Below, piece after piece: positions 35,094 to 49,400 of a DNA stretch of 64,000 nt. The notes under the pieces were generated by a model. That model saw only the letters and a program-made list of their open reading frames with translations. It was not told the DNA's origin and searched no databases. Source of the DNA: Notospermus geniculatus (Eukaryota > Nemertea > Pilidiophora > Heteronemertea > Lineidae); contig NMRB01000690.1 in the NCBI GenBank assembly GCA_002633025.1, positions 179,751 through 243,750 of the forward strand. Reading direction: 5' to 3'. Both the position numbers and the translations under genes were made by a program. Position 1 is the first letter of the stretch. Each line of letters opens with the position of its first letter.

Positions 35094-35811
35094 GTCCAAT
35101 TATGACCCTAATTAAGGCTAGGCCTAATTCTGCGTGGTCTGCACATGAAAAGACCCATTATCTTAAAGACCCTAACCCTAATTAGGGTTATGATTCGACA
35201 ATAGGCTACCTGCCCTTTCCGTCAAGTGTAATTACAGAGGTGGTGACAAAATGTTTGAAGAGCACCCTGGGCAGATAGGTCAAAAACATCTCGCCATGCA
35301 CATAAGGGCACTTGCCCATTAAAAAACGCCGATCTATTGAGCTAAAAATGAACAGGTTTGTGTCTTTACCAAAAGGAGAAAATGGATTTGGTAACCCCCC
35401 ACGTGAGCAATGAAGCACCAACATGCTGTTTAGAATCACAGCTTTGCATCCATCCCGTCCTTATTTCTAAGCGAAAGTAGGCGAAGTCTGTTATTATACA
35501 GTAGGCGGAGTCTGCTGTGCACATAAGAAAATCCGTTCGTACTGGACGCACAGCAGCTGTGCCTCCAAGAGCTATAACCTGCCTTGCATACACAGCTGCT
35601 GTGCAAATAAACCCGGCCAATTAATAAAGCCAAGGATATATCGGCAGATTAGACACATGACACAGGTAGGCTGATTTGGGCCCGTCTTTGAGAAAGTCGA
35701 TGGGATACCTTGTTGAAGATCAACAGTTTATTGGTCTGAGGACCAGAATTTCAGCGTATTTTCGTAGAAGGTCAAGTAACTATGGTTAGATTCGTACCCG
35801 CATTGGTAATA

Positions 35812-36153
35812 GGGAGGTTTCGCAAATCTGACGAAACACGAAGTACGAAATACGAAATTGGACTTCACTTCCATGACGTAATGTATTTCGGGCGATGGTC
35901 GGTATCACAAAATCATACACTGTATGTTAAACTTTGAAATTTATCTTTCGTTTCCATTTCGTAGACACGAAGTGGAAATTTAAAAATTCAAGATGCACCA
36001 TAACTCTCTCGGTCTTACATGATATGCTAAAAGACTCACTGGCAGCAGGGACATTTGTGGTAGCAACCATCTCCAGAAATACATTAGGTCCTGGAAATGA
36101 AGTTGAATTTCGTATTTCGTATTTCGTGTTTCGTCAGATTTGCGAAACCTCAC
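35812..36153. mobile_element. MITE with long inverted arms, TA target site
   Basis: The terminal repeat GAGGTTTCGCAAATCTGACG continues for about 60 bp on each side, with internal CGAAATACGAAAT iterations. TA occurs at 35810-35811 and 36154-36155. A second nested inverted pair (TTTCCATTTCG / CGAAGTGGAAA) lies at about 35950-35980. It is non-coding. Confidence 0.85.
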
Positions 36154-36155
36154 TA

Positions 36156-37800
36156 ATGATAAGGAATGTAATCCACGACATTCCTTAGGCGTGGTCATTC
36201 GAGGAGTTTGTGAATTTTCAATGGTCTTTCTTATATCGTGCATTATGAACTATGGAGATGCTCAGATCAGCGGATCTTGCGCTTCATGAACCTTTAATGG
36301 GTGACATATCCTATTCAGGCAGCAAGAATGCCCGTTATGTTACTTAAGAAAAGCATTAATGCAGATAATTCCTATAAAAGCATATACAAAACGATCCATT
36401 ATTTTCTTGACTACACATTATAAACCTGTCCCTGGGCTATCATAACTTGAAAGGTGCACGGCTAGATTTGAGTACATTTTTTCGGCGTCTTGTCAGATTT
36501 CGAAAATTGCCATACACCATCTGCATTTGACACGCTATGTTTTTTAATCATGAAGCAAAGATAGGCCTGTTTTAATTTGATTTATTAAAGATGAACTATG
36601 GATTCGGTTGAGCACTGGACGCCCTGCTATCCATGCGGACGGACAAGCTGTCATTGCTGGTAGTTCGCCCAGTCGCGCTGACAACCAAAACTGTCAACGC
36701 GTTTTTGTTTAAACAAAGATCTATTATCCGTCAGTTTATCCCAGCAACCAAATAGCTACAGCACTCACTTACCTTTGAGTGATCCAGAACCTCTAAGCCA
36801 TGCTTTTCCGTTGCATTTTGAATTGACTACGCGACTTTCCTAACTACCATATATCCAAGGGGGCTATGACATGACATCGGGAAGACAGCGACAGTGGTGT
36901 GTCACGGTGGTTTATGGCGTCGCCGCGGGTGATTCGTCCTGAAAGAACCTGATTTCACTTACAATATACAAATAACGGTGGGAAAATCGCGTGAAATAAC
37001 TTCTTAAAGACCAATACAGCTCTCTGCTCTATACGATTTTGGAGACCTTCGTCTTTCAGAAAAGCGTCCAATCTGGGTGGACCTTTCGCACTGTCGGTAC
37101 CGTAACGTCTAGATCAGATGCTTACTGGTGGTGCTACCTAGAGATGAGTGCAATGCGAACATTATTGTGATTTCATTCTCTCTCCCATTCCTAACATGGA
37201 TGAAGGTTTCCTTTAAATTTTGAGGTAGAGCCAAGTACATATCAACGTCATAATCAATTCATGAAAGTGAATAAAAGGCGACTTTCATTTGTGTCAACTA
37301 TAGTAAACAGTTCAGGTGTCTCTCAAAGGCCTACGGCAGTCAATACCGGTAATAGTTTAGTGAGATAGAGGTTTCTCTGTGAGAGGCATATTGATATGGA
37401 AGGATTTTTTTCATGGGACTCGTAAATCATTATAAGTTCAGTTGGTGTAATCATCTGAAGCGAAGATCACTTGCATGTTCTTTGTGACGCCATTGGGTAA
37501 TCGCCAAGAAACCTGACCCGGTTGACTCCAGAAGAGGCGGGAAACACAAGATCCCAAGACCTTTGCCACCAGAGGGCAGCACACAGCAAGAGACTGTCCC
37601 TCAGCAAATTGTCTAGTTTCTGAATACCAGAGGCCAAATTTGCAATTCAGTGTTCTTAATCTTGGAAGGTATAGCTTTTTACTCCTGCAACATGACAGGT
37701 TATCTGCTTCATGTACTGCTTCACTGGACAAGCAACATACAGTGACCTCTAGTGTCTGATGAAGAAACGAACATCAACACAGAAGCAAATGAAATGAGAC
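36156..37800. other. Intergenic, no gene seen
   Basis: Mixed sequence with a CpG-richer patch at 36880-36930 (GGCGTCGCCGCGGGTGATTC) that could be an unassigned promoter. The short minus-strand open frame 37731-37438 has no recognisable motif. Confidence 0.4.
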
Positions 37801-40407
37801 ACAATTTTGTATAAAAGTGTTTATTCTACTTCAACAAGACACGACTCGGTCAAAAGCATAAAGCGTGGATTGCCCCTTCCCTCCTTATATTTACATTCTA
37901 TTTGTTTATCATAAATTAAAGGTGACTTTAAGTTACTTTACAGTAGTACTGTAAGCAATTTACAATGATCACACCTTGCAAAAGCCTACACTACATGTAC
38001 ATTTGTATTTGTATCATTAAATGACCGACAGAATTGTGAATTTGGAATGCCTGGAAATGGAGGCCAAAAATGTCCTTACCGGTAATCTATGCACCTATGA
38101 TCTACCCAACTAGAAATGTTTCTCGATAGGCTGCTTCATTGACCTCCCNCCAGGAACAAGACATCAATTCATTGAGACTGTTGGGCCATATAAGTATTGC
38201 AGGGTAAATGACCTCCCTCAACTCTCAGACATCAAATAATTATGATATGTACCCAAGTTCATGAACAAATAGATTTTATGCATTAGTCAGCTGCAAAGAT
38301 GGACGACCTGGCTTTATCATGGATGTACATGTATTTGATTAGTCAGTGCAAAAATATATGTGAATCAAGTCAGAAAAACTTTATGGCAGGAATAGATATG
38401 ATATGAAAAGATCAAATTTTCTGGTTGGCTGGACTGAAAAATGGACAGGGGAAAGATATGTATTCTTATTGGATGGAATCAAAGCATGGATGGATTTTCA
38501 TTGGTTTGCTTCAACTCTTCGCCTTCTGACCAATCATGACAAAATGCAGGGGGAAACTTGGATGATTTACAGCCAATCAACTAGCTAGAATTATATACAG
38601 AATATTGCATTGATGAATCCACAAACCTTAATGTGATCCCTGCAGTAACACAGTAGTGAACAAAGGCTGGATTAAGCAGACCTGCTGCTTCTATAAAATG
38701 TGATCCTCAAACCCTCGGGATGGAAAAATCAACCCAAGTCGATCGAGTTCTCAAAGCCAAGAACTGCTGGTCATATGCCAATATGTTACTTCTAAAGCAT
38801 CAGTCACTGGCACATGGATCTGGTCCATTTACCGGTACCCAAATTTTTCCGGATATGACATAACAGAAGTCCATTAGATTGATATTTTCCAGCTGGATCC
38901 ATGTGTCAGTGATCGACGCATCAGAAGGATGATGGTACAGGTTTTTCTGTCTTTGACAGCTGATGGGTACGAGTTGTATGGAAATTTCGACCTGTATCAG
39001 AATGAATGTCCATATACAGACAAATCAGCTTCTAAAACAGCCTTTAGTCTTCAGCTGACTTGGCAACAGGTATCCCTAACTGTGCTAATGAAAGTAGCTA
39101 CATCATGGCACAAAAATATATATTAACCACACATTTTCAACAGATATTTGTACAACAATTTTCAACAAGTGGCTACGCTAGACCTAAGCATTCATAAAGA
39201 ACATTAGTCCCATTTCTCACGAACTGGTCACATATTTCCACAGAATTATGGTCTAAATTCTGCTGAAATCTTTTAGTCAGGATAAATTTCATTGTAAAAA
39301 TTGCAATGTGAATCACGAAAATCTTATGAACTTTCTGAGAACTTGTCTCTCTGGTCAATACCAATGTGGAGAACTTGTTTTCATTCATGCACAGATAATT
39401 CATCAGACAATTCATAAATAGCGTAATAGTATGTATATCTTCATCAACAGAATTATTCTTCAAGAACAGAGATAACAATGACCATCCTCATCTGCAATTA
39501 AACTTTAACTATGAATCCTTATTTGTGATCACAGGGTTCATATTCAATCATTCATGTGGCTAAACTGTTGGTTAAAACTAGATTACGGCTAAGAAATCCT
39601 GGAATGCACACAAGTGTTAAACATTAAAACAATGCAATGATATGTAAAAGTTAAATTGACTGAAACAACTTGAATATCTGGTTTATGATCATCTTGTGTG
39701 AATGCTTGTAAAAAGTGGATGGATTTTTCAATTGGCTGGATTTGGAATGTGAATGAATTAACTCATTATTCTGTGAGATTTTCATTAAAAGTTCCCAAAT
39801 AAACATCTTATAACAAAGGTGAAACACAGTTATTCTCTTAGATAATCACCCAAAATTTCAGAACAGACCCATGACCAGTCACTCCTTGTATCAAACTGCC
39901 ACATTGGTGCGACTAGCCTAACTTTTAACTCTACCTAAAATCTTTTCCTGATAACTAAGAACAATGAGACACATAAAATACAAAATTGGAAAAGAAATCA
40001 AACTCCATCATGCACAGATGGAATTCCACACCACACCTGATTGTCAGAAGTGGCACCTACTTGTACCAAATGGAGACAGAGCTCATCTTGAGTTCTAAAA
40101 TGAAAATAATCTGACATCTTCAGATGCTAATCCAAAACCAGTTCAGTTCATAAAACATAAATTATCATAACTTAGTTCAAAATGATAATTTATAAAAGTC
40201 ATTCACAAAAGCCGACTTAATTGGCTGAGAAAATTGGAGGGGCGTTCAGGCAATCATCACGAATTTAAATCACTGACATGTCAATCACTTTAAGTGTTAA
40301 TTAAACGTGTCAAGTTTCTTATTTTCAGGAGCCGAGCTCGATGTCTTGCAGAAGAACAATTTGAACTCAGTCGCGATGCGTCCCAGTTCCCTCCTCTTTG
40401 CTTCCAG
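37801..40407 (-). other. Probable 3' UTR of the Rab11-FIP gene
   Basis: AT-rich, no supported exon. An AATAAA signal on the minus strand at 37825-37820 is the first clear one noticed at a plausible end point, implying a 3' UTR of about 2.6 kb. Nearer weaker signals cannot be excluded. Confidence 0.45.
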
Positions 40408-43400
40408 TCAACTTTGCGATTTGTTGGCTGTGGCGATCTCGAGGAGCGCAGGATTCTTTTGAAGAATCGTCAGTAGGATGCGATCGACGTAAGCCCGCAA
40501 GTGCTGGTTCACTTCCTGTTGTTCGGTTAGTTTTGTGGCAAGCTGAAATGGAAAGTGGCAGAGATTAAGACATTTTCTGGGAATGACTTTTTGGAAACGG
40601 GGAGAGTTGACAACAAAGTTATACCTTCATTTATCCAAACGGCAACTCACTACGAAAATCAGTGTAACATCTAAACAGATCAAGCATGAAGTGTTGTGTT
40701 TACTTGACACGTAGACTTGATCGATTCACAAACAATCAGTACTTTGATGATGAAGTCACAGCAAAATGATGATGACCGTGATTGGCTAAAACAGGGATTT
40801 CAAGCAAGGTGCATGTACAATACATATGTTGATCTGTCAATATTGAGTTAGCCAGGACGAGGTCCTTTCTGATCATGAGTACTGGTCAGGGCCATGAGGA
40901 AGTAGTCCAGGAAAAGTATGATTTGACCCAGAACAAATTGCAACAGAATTTCTTTTTGCTTTATATGGTTTAGTATAACCCTCCAAACATCTCATAAAAA
41001 GTCCCTTCAAATCCGACTCCCCGAAGTGCCCATAATTGGTATTTATTTGAGATCCTACGTTAACTCCTATTACAATGTATATGGACTTCTATTACAAATT
41101 CAAGTGTGCATGTACTGCTAACTTTTTCCTCGTCCCTTTTAGACCCTATAAATGTATTACCAATAGATAGAAATATGGCACCTCTTAGTCAGATAAGCAT
41201 GATTAGAACATCATTTAACTCGTATTTGTTGTAAAAACGACAAATTTGTTGATTTTAGGCAAAATATGACGTAATGTGTCATTTCTACAACACAGCGACA
41301 ACATATGATGTTCAAATCAAGCCAATCTGACTCAGAGGTGCCATATTTCTATCTATTGGTAATACATTTATAGGGTCTAAAACGGACGAGGAAAAAGTTA
41401 GCAGTACATGCACACTTGAATTTGTAATAGAAGTCCATATACATTGTAATAGGAGTTAACGTAGGATCTCAAATAAATACCAATTATGGGCACTTCGGGG
41501 GGTCGGATTTGAAGGGACTTTTTATGAGATGTTTGGAGGGGTATACTAAACCATATAAAGCAAAAAGAAATTCTGTTGCAATTTGTTCTAGGTTCCCCCT
41601 TATTCTCGATAAATATCCTGGGCTAAAGGGTTCACTGGCAAGTGCATCTAAGAGGGTTTGCCTGGGAGAGGTCTTGACTTGCCAATCCTATCGCTCGCCA
41701 GCCAGACCTGTTCACTAGGAAGAAATCAGCTGGTCTGCAAGGTGCCTTTGTACATTTAGAGTTTATATGACAAGGTGCTGATTGACCAAAGTAGGATTTG
41801 CAGTAAGTGGTGTTGAATGACTAATCAGAAGGTTTGCCAGCAATAGGGGTTGAGATGTCAGTCACATGGCCACAGACAATGGTGTTCACAGGCCAGAGGA
41901 AGGATTCATCAGCAAAAGAATTCACTGGCCAAAGGTACAGGTAGTAGAGGTTGTTAGAAAGACGTGGCAAAAAGTACAGCTTGCTTCATAGCATGGTTTG
42001 CTACAGCAATGTGATGATATTGAGCAATGAACTGGACACTTCATGCCATGCACTGACTAGGTAGGTATGGCAAAATGATTGACAAAAGATATGATATCAT
42101 GAAGATATTTGCAAGAAGTCTGAATTGTCTTGTGAAACAATTCCAAAAACTCAAAAAATATTGAAAAAGAAGGTCACTAAATTCTTTCAAAATATCAATA
42201 AACTATTATCTAAGGCTTGTCTTCAATTGCAAAGAAAAATGTCGGAGATATCTCAACAATTCATCACAACAGTGAGGGAAGGAGAAGGAAAAAGACACGA
42301 GATAAAACAAGCTTTGTTAGAGTCAAAATCGATGCATTTTGAAAAAGATATTTACTCTCTTCATGTCGTGTTCATGCGATTCATTTATTTTGTCACTCTA
42401 AACCAAGAAATAAGAGAGGTGACTGGTAAGATACAAGAAGAAACCTCAGGCTAACAGTGCAACTGACAAAGGGAGAAATATTGAAAGCAGTTGACAATGA
42501 AATGGACATACCGATCAGACCACTCCCTCTCAAATCAACCCCGCTGATTCACCAGTATTTCTTGTTTCACACTGAGATATCAGCTCACTGCTATCACAAC
42601 TCTCAACTCAACCACCATGACCTCTACTGCAGATTCACCAACTCTACCTCGCCAAGGGTTCACAGGGCCAGGTTCTCAAAAACCATCCCCAGCAGATGCA
42701 AAAATAGTGCCAATGGCACTGTGCCCGCTTGGCTTTTTAGCACAGTGGTGGAAGGCATAAGCCATATCAGAATCATACAAGCCATATTCGACAATATCTG
42801 CCATTCTCGTAATTTCAGACAAACTTTGATGTCTGTGACCTTGAAAAGTAGGTCAAATAAAAAACTCGAGCAGTATGTTATATTTCCTTGTTAGATATAC
42901 CTATAATAAAAAATCGATGAAGTTCCGTTGCTTTGTTCAGGAGAAAAAGCAGGTTTTGTGAGTTTGGCTTAGGCCTCCTGGTGGCAAAGTCAAGAATTAG
43001 ATTTCACCGAAATTTCGTCAGGAAGTCACTACAAGCTAGAGGTAAATACATACAAAGTTTCAACACAATAGCTCGAACGATTATCAAAATATAGCCCTTT
43101 TAAGTTTTTCACAAAACGCCCCCTACCTACCAAAATAGGAATCGCATCGCACCCAAAATCGAACTTGACCTAAATTTTGAGGACATACACACCTGTGTGC
43201 AATATGAAAATGATCCCTCAAAAACTGAAGGCGCTATCCATCTGACAAGGAAAAATTTGATATTTTCGTTTTGGCCCCCTAGTGGCAAAGACAAGAATCA
43301 GACTGCGCCAAAATTTCGTGTGCAAGTCACCACCAACTAGAGGTACATACATACAAAGTTTCATCACGATAGCTCAAGCCATTCTCAAAATACAGGCCTT

Positions 43401-46400
43401 TGAATTTTTTCACAAAACGCCCCCTACTGGCCAAAGTAGAAATCGCATCGCACCCAAAATCGAACTTGACCTAGATTTTGTGGTCATACACACCCATATG
43501 CAATATGAAAATGATCCGTCAAAAACTGAAGGCGCTATCCATCTGACAAGGGAAAAGTTTACGGACGCACGCACGCACGACAGACCACCACTAAAGGCGC
43601 CAAGCACAGCATAAGCCCTTTTGGCCTATGGGCCAAGCGGGCTAATAAAAACCTGCTCGGCATTAACTTTTACCAAAAATATGTGACCCATCACCACAAA
43701 ACGAGTACTAAGTCGCTCTGAAGTTGGCAGTTTGAGACCGTTTTGTCAATTTCCGTAGGCCTAGGCGTATTGTCTGTCTTTTGTAAAATCTGAGTGATTA
43801 CATTCCTTCCTTCACCTCCTGGAGTTATTTTGGTTCATCCTGGTTCATATTTTGTGCGACTTAATACCTGATTTGATGTGACGGGTCACGTATGGTCTTT
43901 AACTATTTTTGCTTTTAGGGATATCCTCTCATCTCAACAAGAAACTGACAGGCAGAATCAAAGATAATGCCAAACTGACAGCAGTTTGTCACCTCCACCA
44001 CAGAACGATGATACAGACTACCAGACTTACCTCTTCCTTGGACATATCTCCCAGTTCTTTTGCCAGGGATATACCAGATACATTGCCATGTAACAGAGAC
44101 TTGCCCTCCTCTATACTTCGGTTGAGGATCTGTGCCTGGAGTTCCTCACTCTCTTCACGGAGACACTGATTTTCCTAAATAAACAGGCAAATAATTTCAA
44201 AAGTTGTTACTGGGTTTTCAACTTTATTACACAGGAGGGCAGGGTGCCAGTTTGCTCACACAATATATCATAATGTTGAATTGAAATCGATAAGCCTCAA
44301 TTAAAATTGTGAAAAAATCTCATATCTTTAAGTATTCACTTCTCTTACCATCTTTAATGACTTTATTTGTGCCTCGAGCTCCTTATATCTGCTCGGAAGT
44401 TCTGTAATACTAGGACTGCGACTACGATTCAATCGTTCGTTTTCTATCTTATACTTCCGTAATTCGTCCAGTTCCTTTCCTAACTCATCCAGTAGCTGAA
44501 ATAGAGGAAATTGCACAATAGGTAAAGACGATCGGGTCAAAATGATGGGACTAAATTTATCTTGTGTTTTAGCCGATCTGAAAATCTACCAGACTTCCTT
44601 AGAAAATCAAAGAGTGACATTGGGAACAGCACCAACCAGGACCTGTTTGTGACTGTTCCAGTTCATTTCCCAGAGAAAAAAATAACTTTAGGTCAACAGT
44701 CTTGGACAGGAGAATTAAGAGAAAGACATACCGCTCCATTCACCTGTCTTTCTTTATCAAATGACGATGATTGTTCTAATAATCCATTGTGTTCTTCTTG
44801 TAAATTTGCAAGTTGGAATTCCGTCTCCGTTAGCTCGCTCTGCGTTAGCCGGAGTTCTGCTTCAATTTGTTGTTTTTCCTGCAAAAAGATCGCACAATAA
44901 GAGTCTGTGACGATGGTGGAAAACTGTCACTGAATGCAACTGAGCCATGAGACTCAAAGTGGACGCTTTCTCTCTCGATGACACAAGGACAGAAAGTTTG
45001 GCTCTCAGACAAATCGTCCCCAGACAATACGTCCCCGGACAATACATCCCCAGACAATAAGTCCGCATGGACAATTTGTCCCCGGACATTTCTACCTGGA
45101 CAATTCGTCCCATAGGACAATTCATCCCTCTTGACGAACTGTCCTCTAACCAGAAAGTTTGTCCTCTTTGGAGGGTATCCAAGTTGTGGTAAAAGCCTAC
45201 TTACTAAACTAAGGCGATGGTATTCATCTGTCAGGGCTTTTAATTCGATATTTTCCCGTTCCATTTTCTGGTACCTGAAGGAAGCAACAAAACATCAGCA
45301 TTCGATGGAACCTCTCTATAAAGAACAGCATTTGACTGAGAGATGCAGTCCGTATTTGAGAATGGTCATGATTACAGAGGTCAAAACGAACATATCTGAT
45401 GGATTTGGATCTCCAGATAGAGGAGAAAAGGGAAGATCCACTGGCAGGAAAAGGAGAGTACAGGGGACATGATTTTGGCCTTTCATGAAAAGATCCCTTA
45501 CTTCACACTCAGAAGTTCCAGCTCCTGGGAGAGATCACCAACTTTAGCCACCATTTTCCTTGATTTCTTTTCTTCTACTTCTAAACGTTCTGCTGCACTT
45601 GATTCAACCTGCCGTACATGGTCTTCTAGCATGTGTACCCTAGAAAGACATTGGAAACGAGGAGTCAAAAGTAAGTTAAGTTGAATGTCATCCTGGATGA
45701 ACCTGCCCCGAGATAAAGCCTGCGTGATCAATGAGAGTCAACCTCTCTGCTGCAGAGGTTACAGATGCAGTTGTTCCCTCTGAGCCACTAGGCCTATGAC
45801 AGGCCGAACAACACCATTTTGTAAGAACTGCTGTGATTGTCTTGTGGGACAATTACCTAACCCATCAAAACAGACTCCAGTTTCTCAAAAACGAAGTCGA
45901 AATTTTCAGAAAAGTACCTCATCATGAAGTCCATCAAGCAATTTCCTCATTAGTTGCTGTCAAACAGAGAGTAAATAATTCCCTGAACTGACAGACGAAG
46001 CAGGTGGAGTTTTTTCACATTTCGCTTTAAAACGGCATAATGCACTGCGATGACGTCAAGATGAGAAAAATTATCCTATCAGAAATACACAGGCCTAGGC
46101 AGCATATGCCAAGTCCACCCTATGACTCATGCCCGATTCATAACAAAAAAGAATCGTACGCAGATAGATTACAGTACACACGCATTAGAAAAGGGAGGCA
46201 CCAGGAAAGACCAGCTGTTGCGGGCAGGATGATTCACTGACACACTGGATGGTGCTGGCACTAGGTGGCCAAAAATGGAACTAAGTGCAACTTCCTTGAA
46301 ATTGGCCAACCGTCAAGTCTTGGTATGCAAAACCTATCATGCATACAAGCCTACATCTTACTGACACTATTCAATTCTTTGCCTATATGCAAAACACTAA

Positions 46401-49400
46401 ATGCACAATAAACAGCATGTCGAAACTCGCATGTTTGCCCTCAGAACACTATTAGCATGACACAGTAAAGCTCTTTGTTTGGGTTTCCCCTCGGGACAAA
46501 ATTTGATCCCGCACAGAGCCAAACACTTTATGTACATCTTTTATTAATGTGAGAATATTCTATTTAATATTTGTACAGTTGTAAAATATCAGGAAGATCT
46601 GGGTCTGTGGAAGGAATGTCCTTGCAATATAGGCAACATGAAAAGGGCTATTTTCCTGTGAAAAGGGGTATTTTTTCCTATGAATAGGGGTATTTTCCCA
46701 TGATTTTAACATGCCAAGAAGGGGTTTGAGTCAACCTTCATATGGGACATTTTTTGTGCTGATTTTGAGTCTACAATAAGAGGCAGATTATGGCATTCAC
46801 ACTGTTTAGATGTTGGCCTCGAAAGTCAACCATGTGTTGGTGTAGGCCTATAACAGTCAATGCCAATTCTATCCTCTCAGAACAGGCTGGTTAAAACCCC
46901 TCATCATATCTTTTCTGATGAGGGAAGCAGCGGAGCCGAGGGAAATGACCTGGATCTCAAGATGAGCCAATTCCTGCAAAAAGCAGTCCAGCTGCCAATA
47001 AAGTAATCATTGACAAGAATACAACCCATGAATTTGACATTAAATCAGCTGATAGATCATCTCCAATGATGACACACCTGGATCACGCATAGGTCAGTGC
47101 CATACAATGACATTATACAGCTGATGCATGGTCTACAGAAATGAACTTAGCACAGCTGGTTTCCAGGAACAGCTTCCAAATGATAGACAAAGTGCATTAT
47201 GATAGACAACTGGGGCACTCCATGGCGACAGTTTAGAATGGCACTGGTAGATAAGCGTGGTAGATATGCGTGGTTATCGCTCCAGGGTAGGAGCCCACGG
47301 GAGTGTTTTGACAGGTGGTTCGTTGGCTTTGTCACCACTTAACAGTGGTACGTAGAGAATTCCTGAACTTACCTACAGCTGAAGCATTATGAGAGCCAAC
47401 GGTAGTTTTCTTGTGCAAGTTGGCTCTCAATGGGCAAACGACCATTGACAATGAGACAAACAACTGCCCAAGTTTTCAACAGTGGAGCTGCCCACAGACA
47501 GCCAATTTGTGCGAGAAAACTCTCACGCAATGTGGAACCTCTTAGGCACATCAGTGACATTCAATGCAACTGGACGACCATCATCATGATCACTCCAGGA
47601 AAGAGACCGCAGGAGTGTTTCAACAGGTGGCCAATCGGCATCAGCATCAACCCTGGTATCAAGAGATCCAGCAATAATTCTTCATAACTTACCTGTCACA
47701 TAGAGCAGCATTTTCTTCTTTCAGTTTATAAGTTTTATGGTCACTCTTCAGTTGATTATCAGACAAATCTCGGATCTCTCCTGCAAATTTTTCTTCTAAT
47801 TTTTTTACCTGCAAGCAAGGGAGAATTAGATCATGACATTTTTATCGCCACAAATGTCAGTTATCATTCAGAGGCTTACCACAATGAGATGGAAATCCTG
47901 ATGACTATGATTGGGAGTTTTCTACCAAGGCTACGAGCTCCAAAATCGTTTCAATGACTTCATCCTCCCACTGCCATGACTGCAGGGGTTTTTATCTCAC
48001 TCCTCTTCAGCCACTTACACAAACTTTATGTGTGAGTGTATGAAGATCCAAAGAGAAGGCGAGCACAAAAATCGACACACAATATCATAATGTATATAAA
48101 GTCCATTTCCAGAGTATTTGCAAATTTCCGACTCCAACCGGGGTCTTCTTCAGGCTGGCACTTTTCCACACTAGATTTCAGAAAAAAAATTCTGAAATCT
48201 AGTGTGGAAAAGTGCCAGCCTGAAGAAGACCCCAGTTGGGGTCGAAAATTTGCAAATACTCTGGAAATGGACTTTATATACATTATCATTATGAGTGTAT
48301 GAAGAGGAGCCAGACTGAAGCCCTGCTATGGGAGGATGAATGACTTGGAGATGGCTTCATAACAAAAGTCAAACTACATTGTACAGCAAAATGGTCCAAT
48401 AGAGACTGAACAATCTGTCCATTCCATACTGGCGTCATCAGTCATGGTACTTAGTATGAATAAAGATCAATGCAATGAATTTTTAATCAGTACCAGCTGT
48501 ACTTCTGATAAATTAACCAAGACTACAGCCAACCATTTCCATCCTTATCAGAATCTCACGAGTAATTCATCATTTAAATTGGCATATTCAGCCACCCTGG
48601 ATCCAATGTTGTTTATTTAGCTTTAGTGGTAACCATGACAACCCGATTATTTATTTACCTGGTCTGATATTTGCAGAATGCCCTCCTGATAAAAATCTGC
48701 CTCAGTCAGACTGTTTCTTCGACTGTTGTTTGCAGAGTTAAGTAGGTGTCTGAAAAATTGGAAAGAAAAAAGTCAAGAGTGAATCTGGATACAAGGCACC
48801 ACTCACTTTTAAGGCCTGTTTCCAGATGGCACAATGCCATATGAACAAGCAAAACCATTGGTTTTTACGTCACGCAGCTTCTCATCTGCCAGATTCACAT
48901 GTATGAATTCAATCAGATTCAGATCTAAACGGATCCAAGGTTTTCGTGATTCATATCAAGTCATATGCAGCGTGCCATATGCAGTAAACCTATGAAGCCA
49001 TTGAATTCATTCATTTTCATAAGCAGGCCTATCAACGATCTATTTGATCAAATCGTTCAGTAGAAGCTCATCTGTTGACCTTATCAATGTCAAGCTGATT
49101 ATCGTATATCAAATTCACCACTACAGCATGAACCCCATGATCATTCCATCATCAATATTCAATCAAATCATGAAATACAAAATTGATTGCCATTCCAATG
49201 CTCCCCCGATATCACTCAACTAATGAGGTAAACATTGTGGGAGTGCAATCAAGGCGACTAGATGGGGAGGGGAACGTGTTGGAATACTCACGTTGCAGAG
49301 GCCGCTGAGGAAAGTCGGGAGACTTTGGCCACAGGGCTGTAAAGGTAGAAAAAAGTAATGGATAAGAAGAGCTATGTATTCAGACCAAGTACATTTCAAA

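Larger units (their letters stand above)
32481..35811. other. Intergenic, no gene seen
   Basis: There is no convincing coding exon on either strand. It contains a truncated tRNA-like SINE head at 34775, a short perfect hairpin at 35057 and an 18-bp palindrome TAACCCTAATTAGGGTTA at 35173-35190. Confidence 0.5.

Noticed and set aside
35173-35190. Internal telomeric repeat
   Set aside because: Only one CCCTAA unit pair per side; too short to call an interstitial telomere array.
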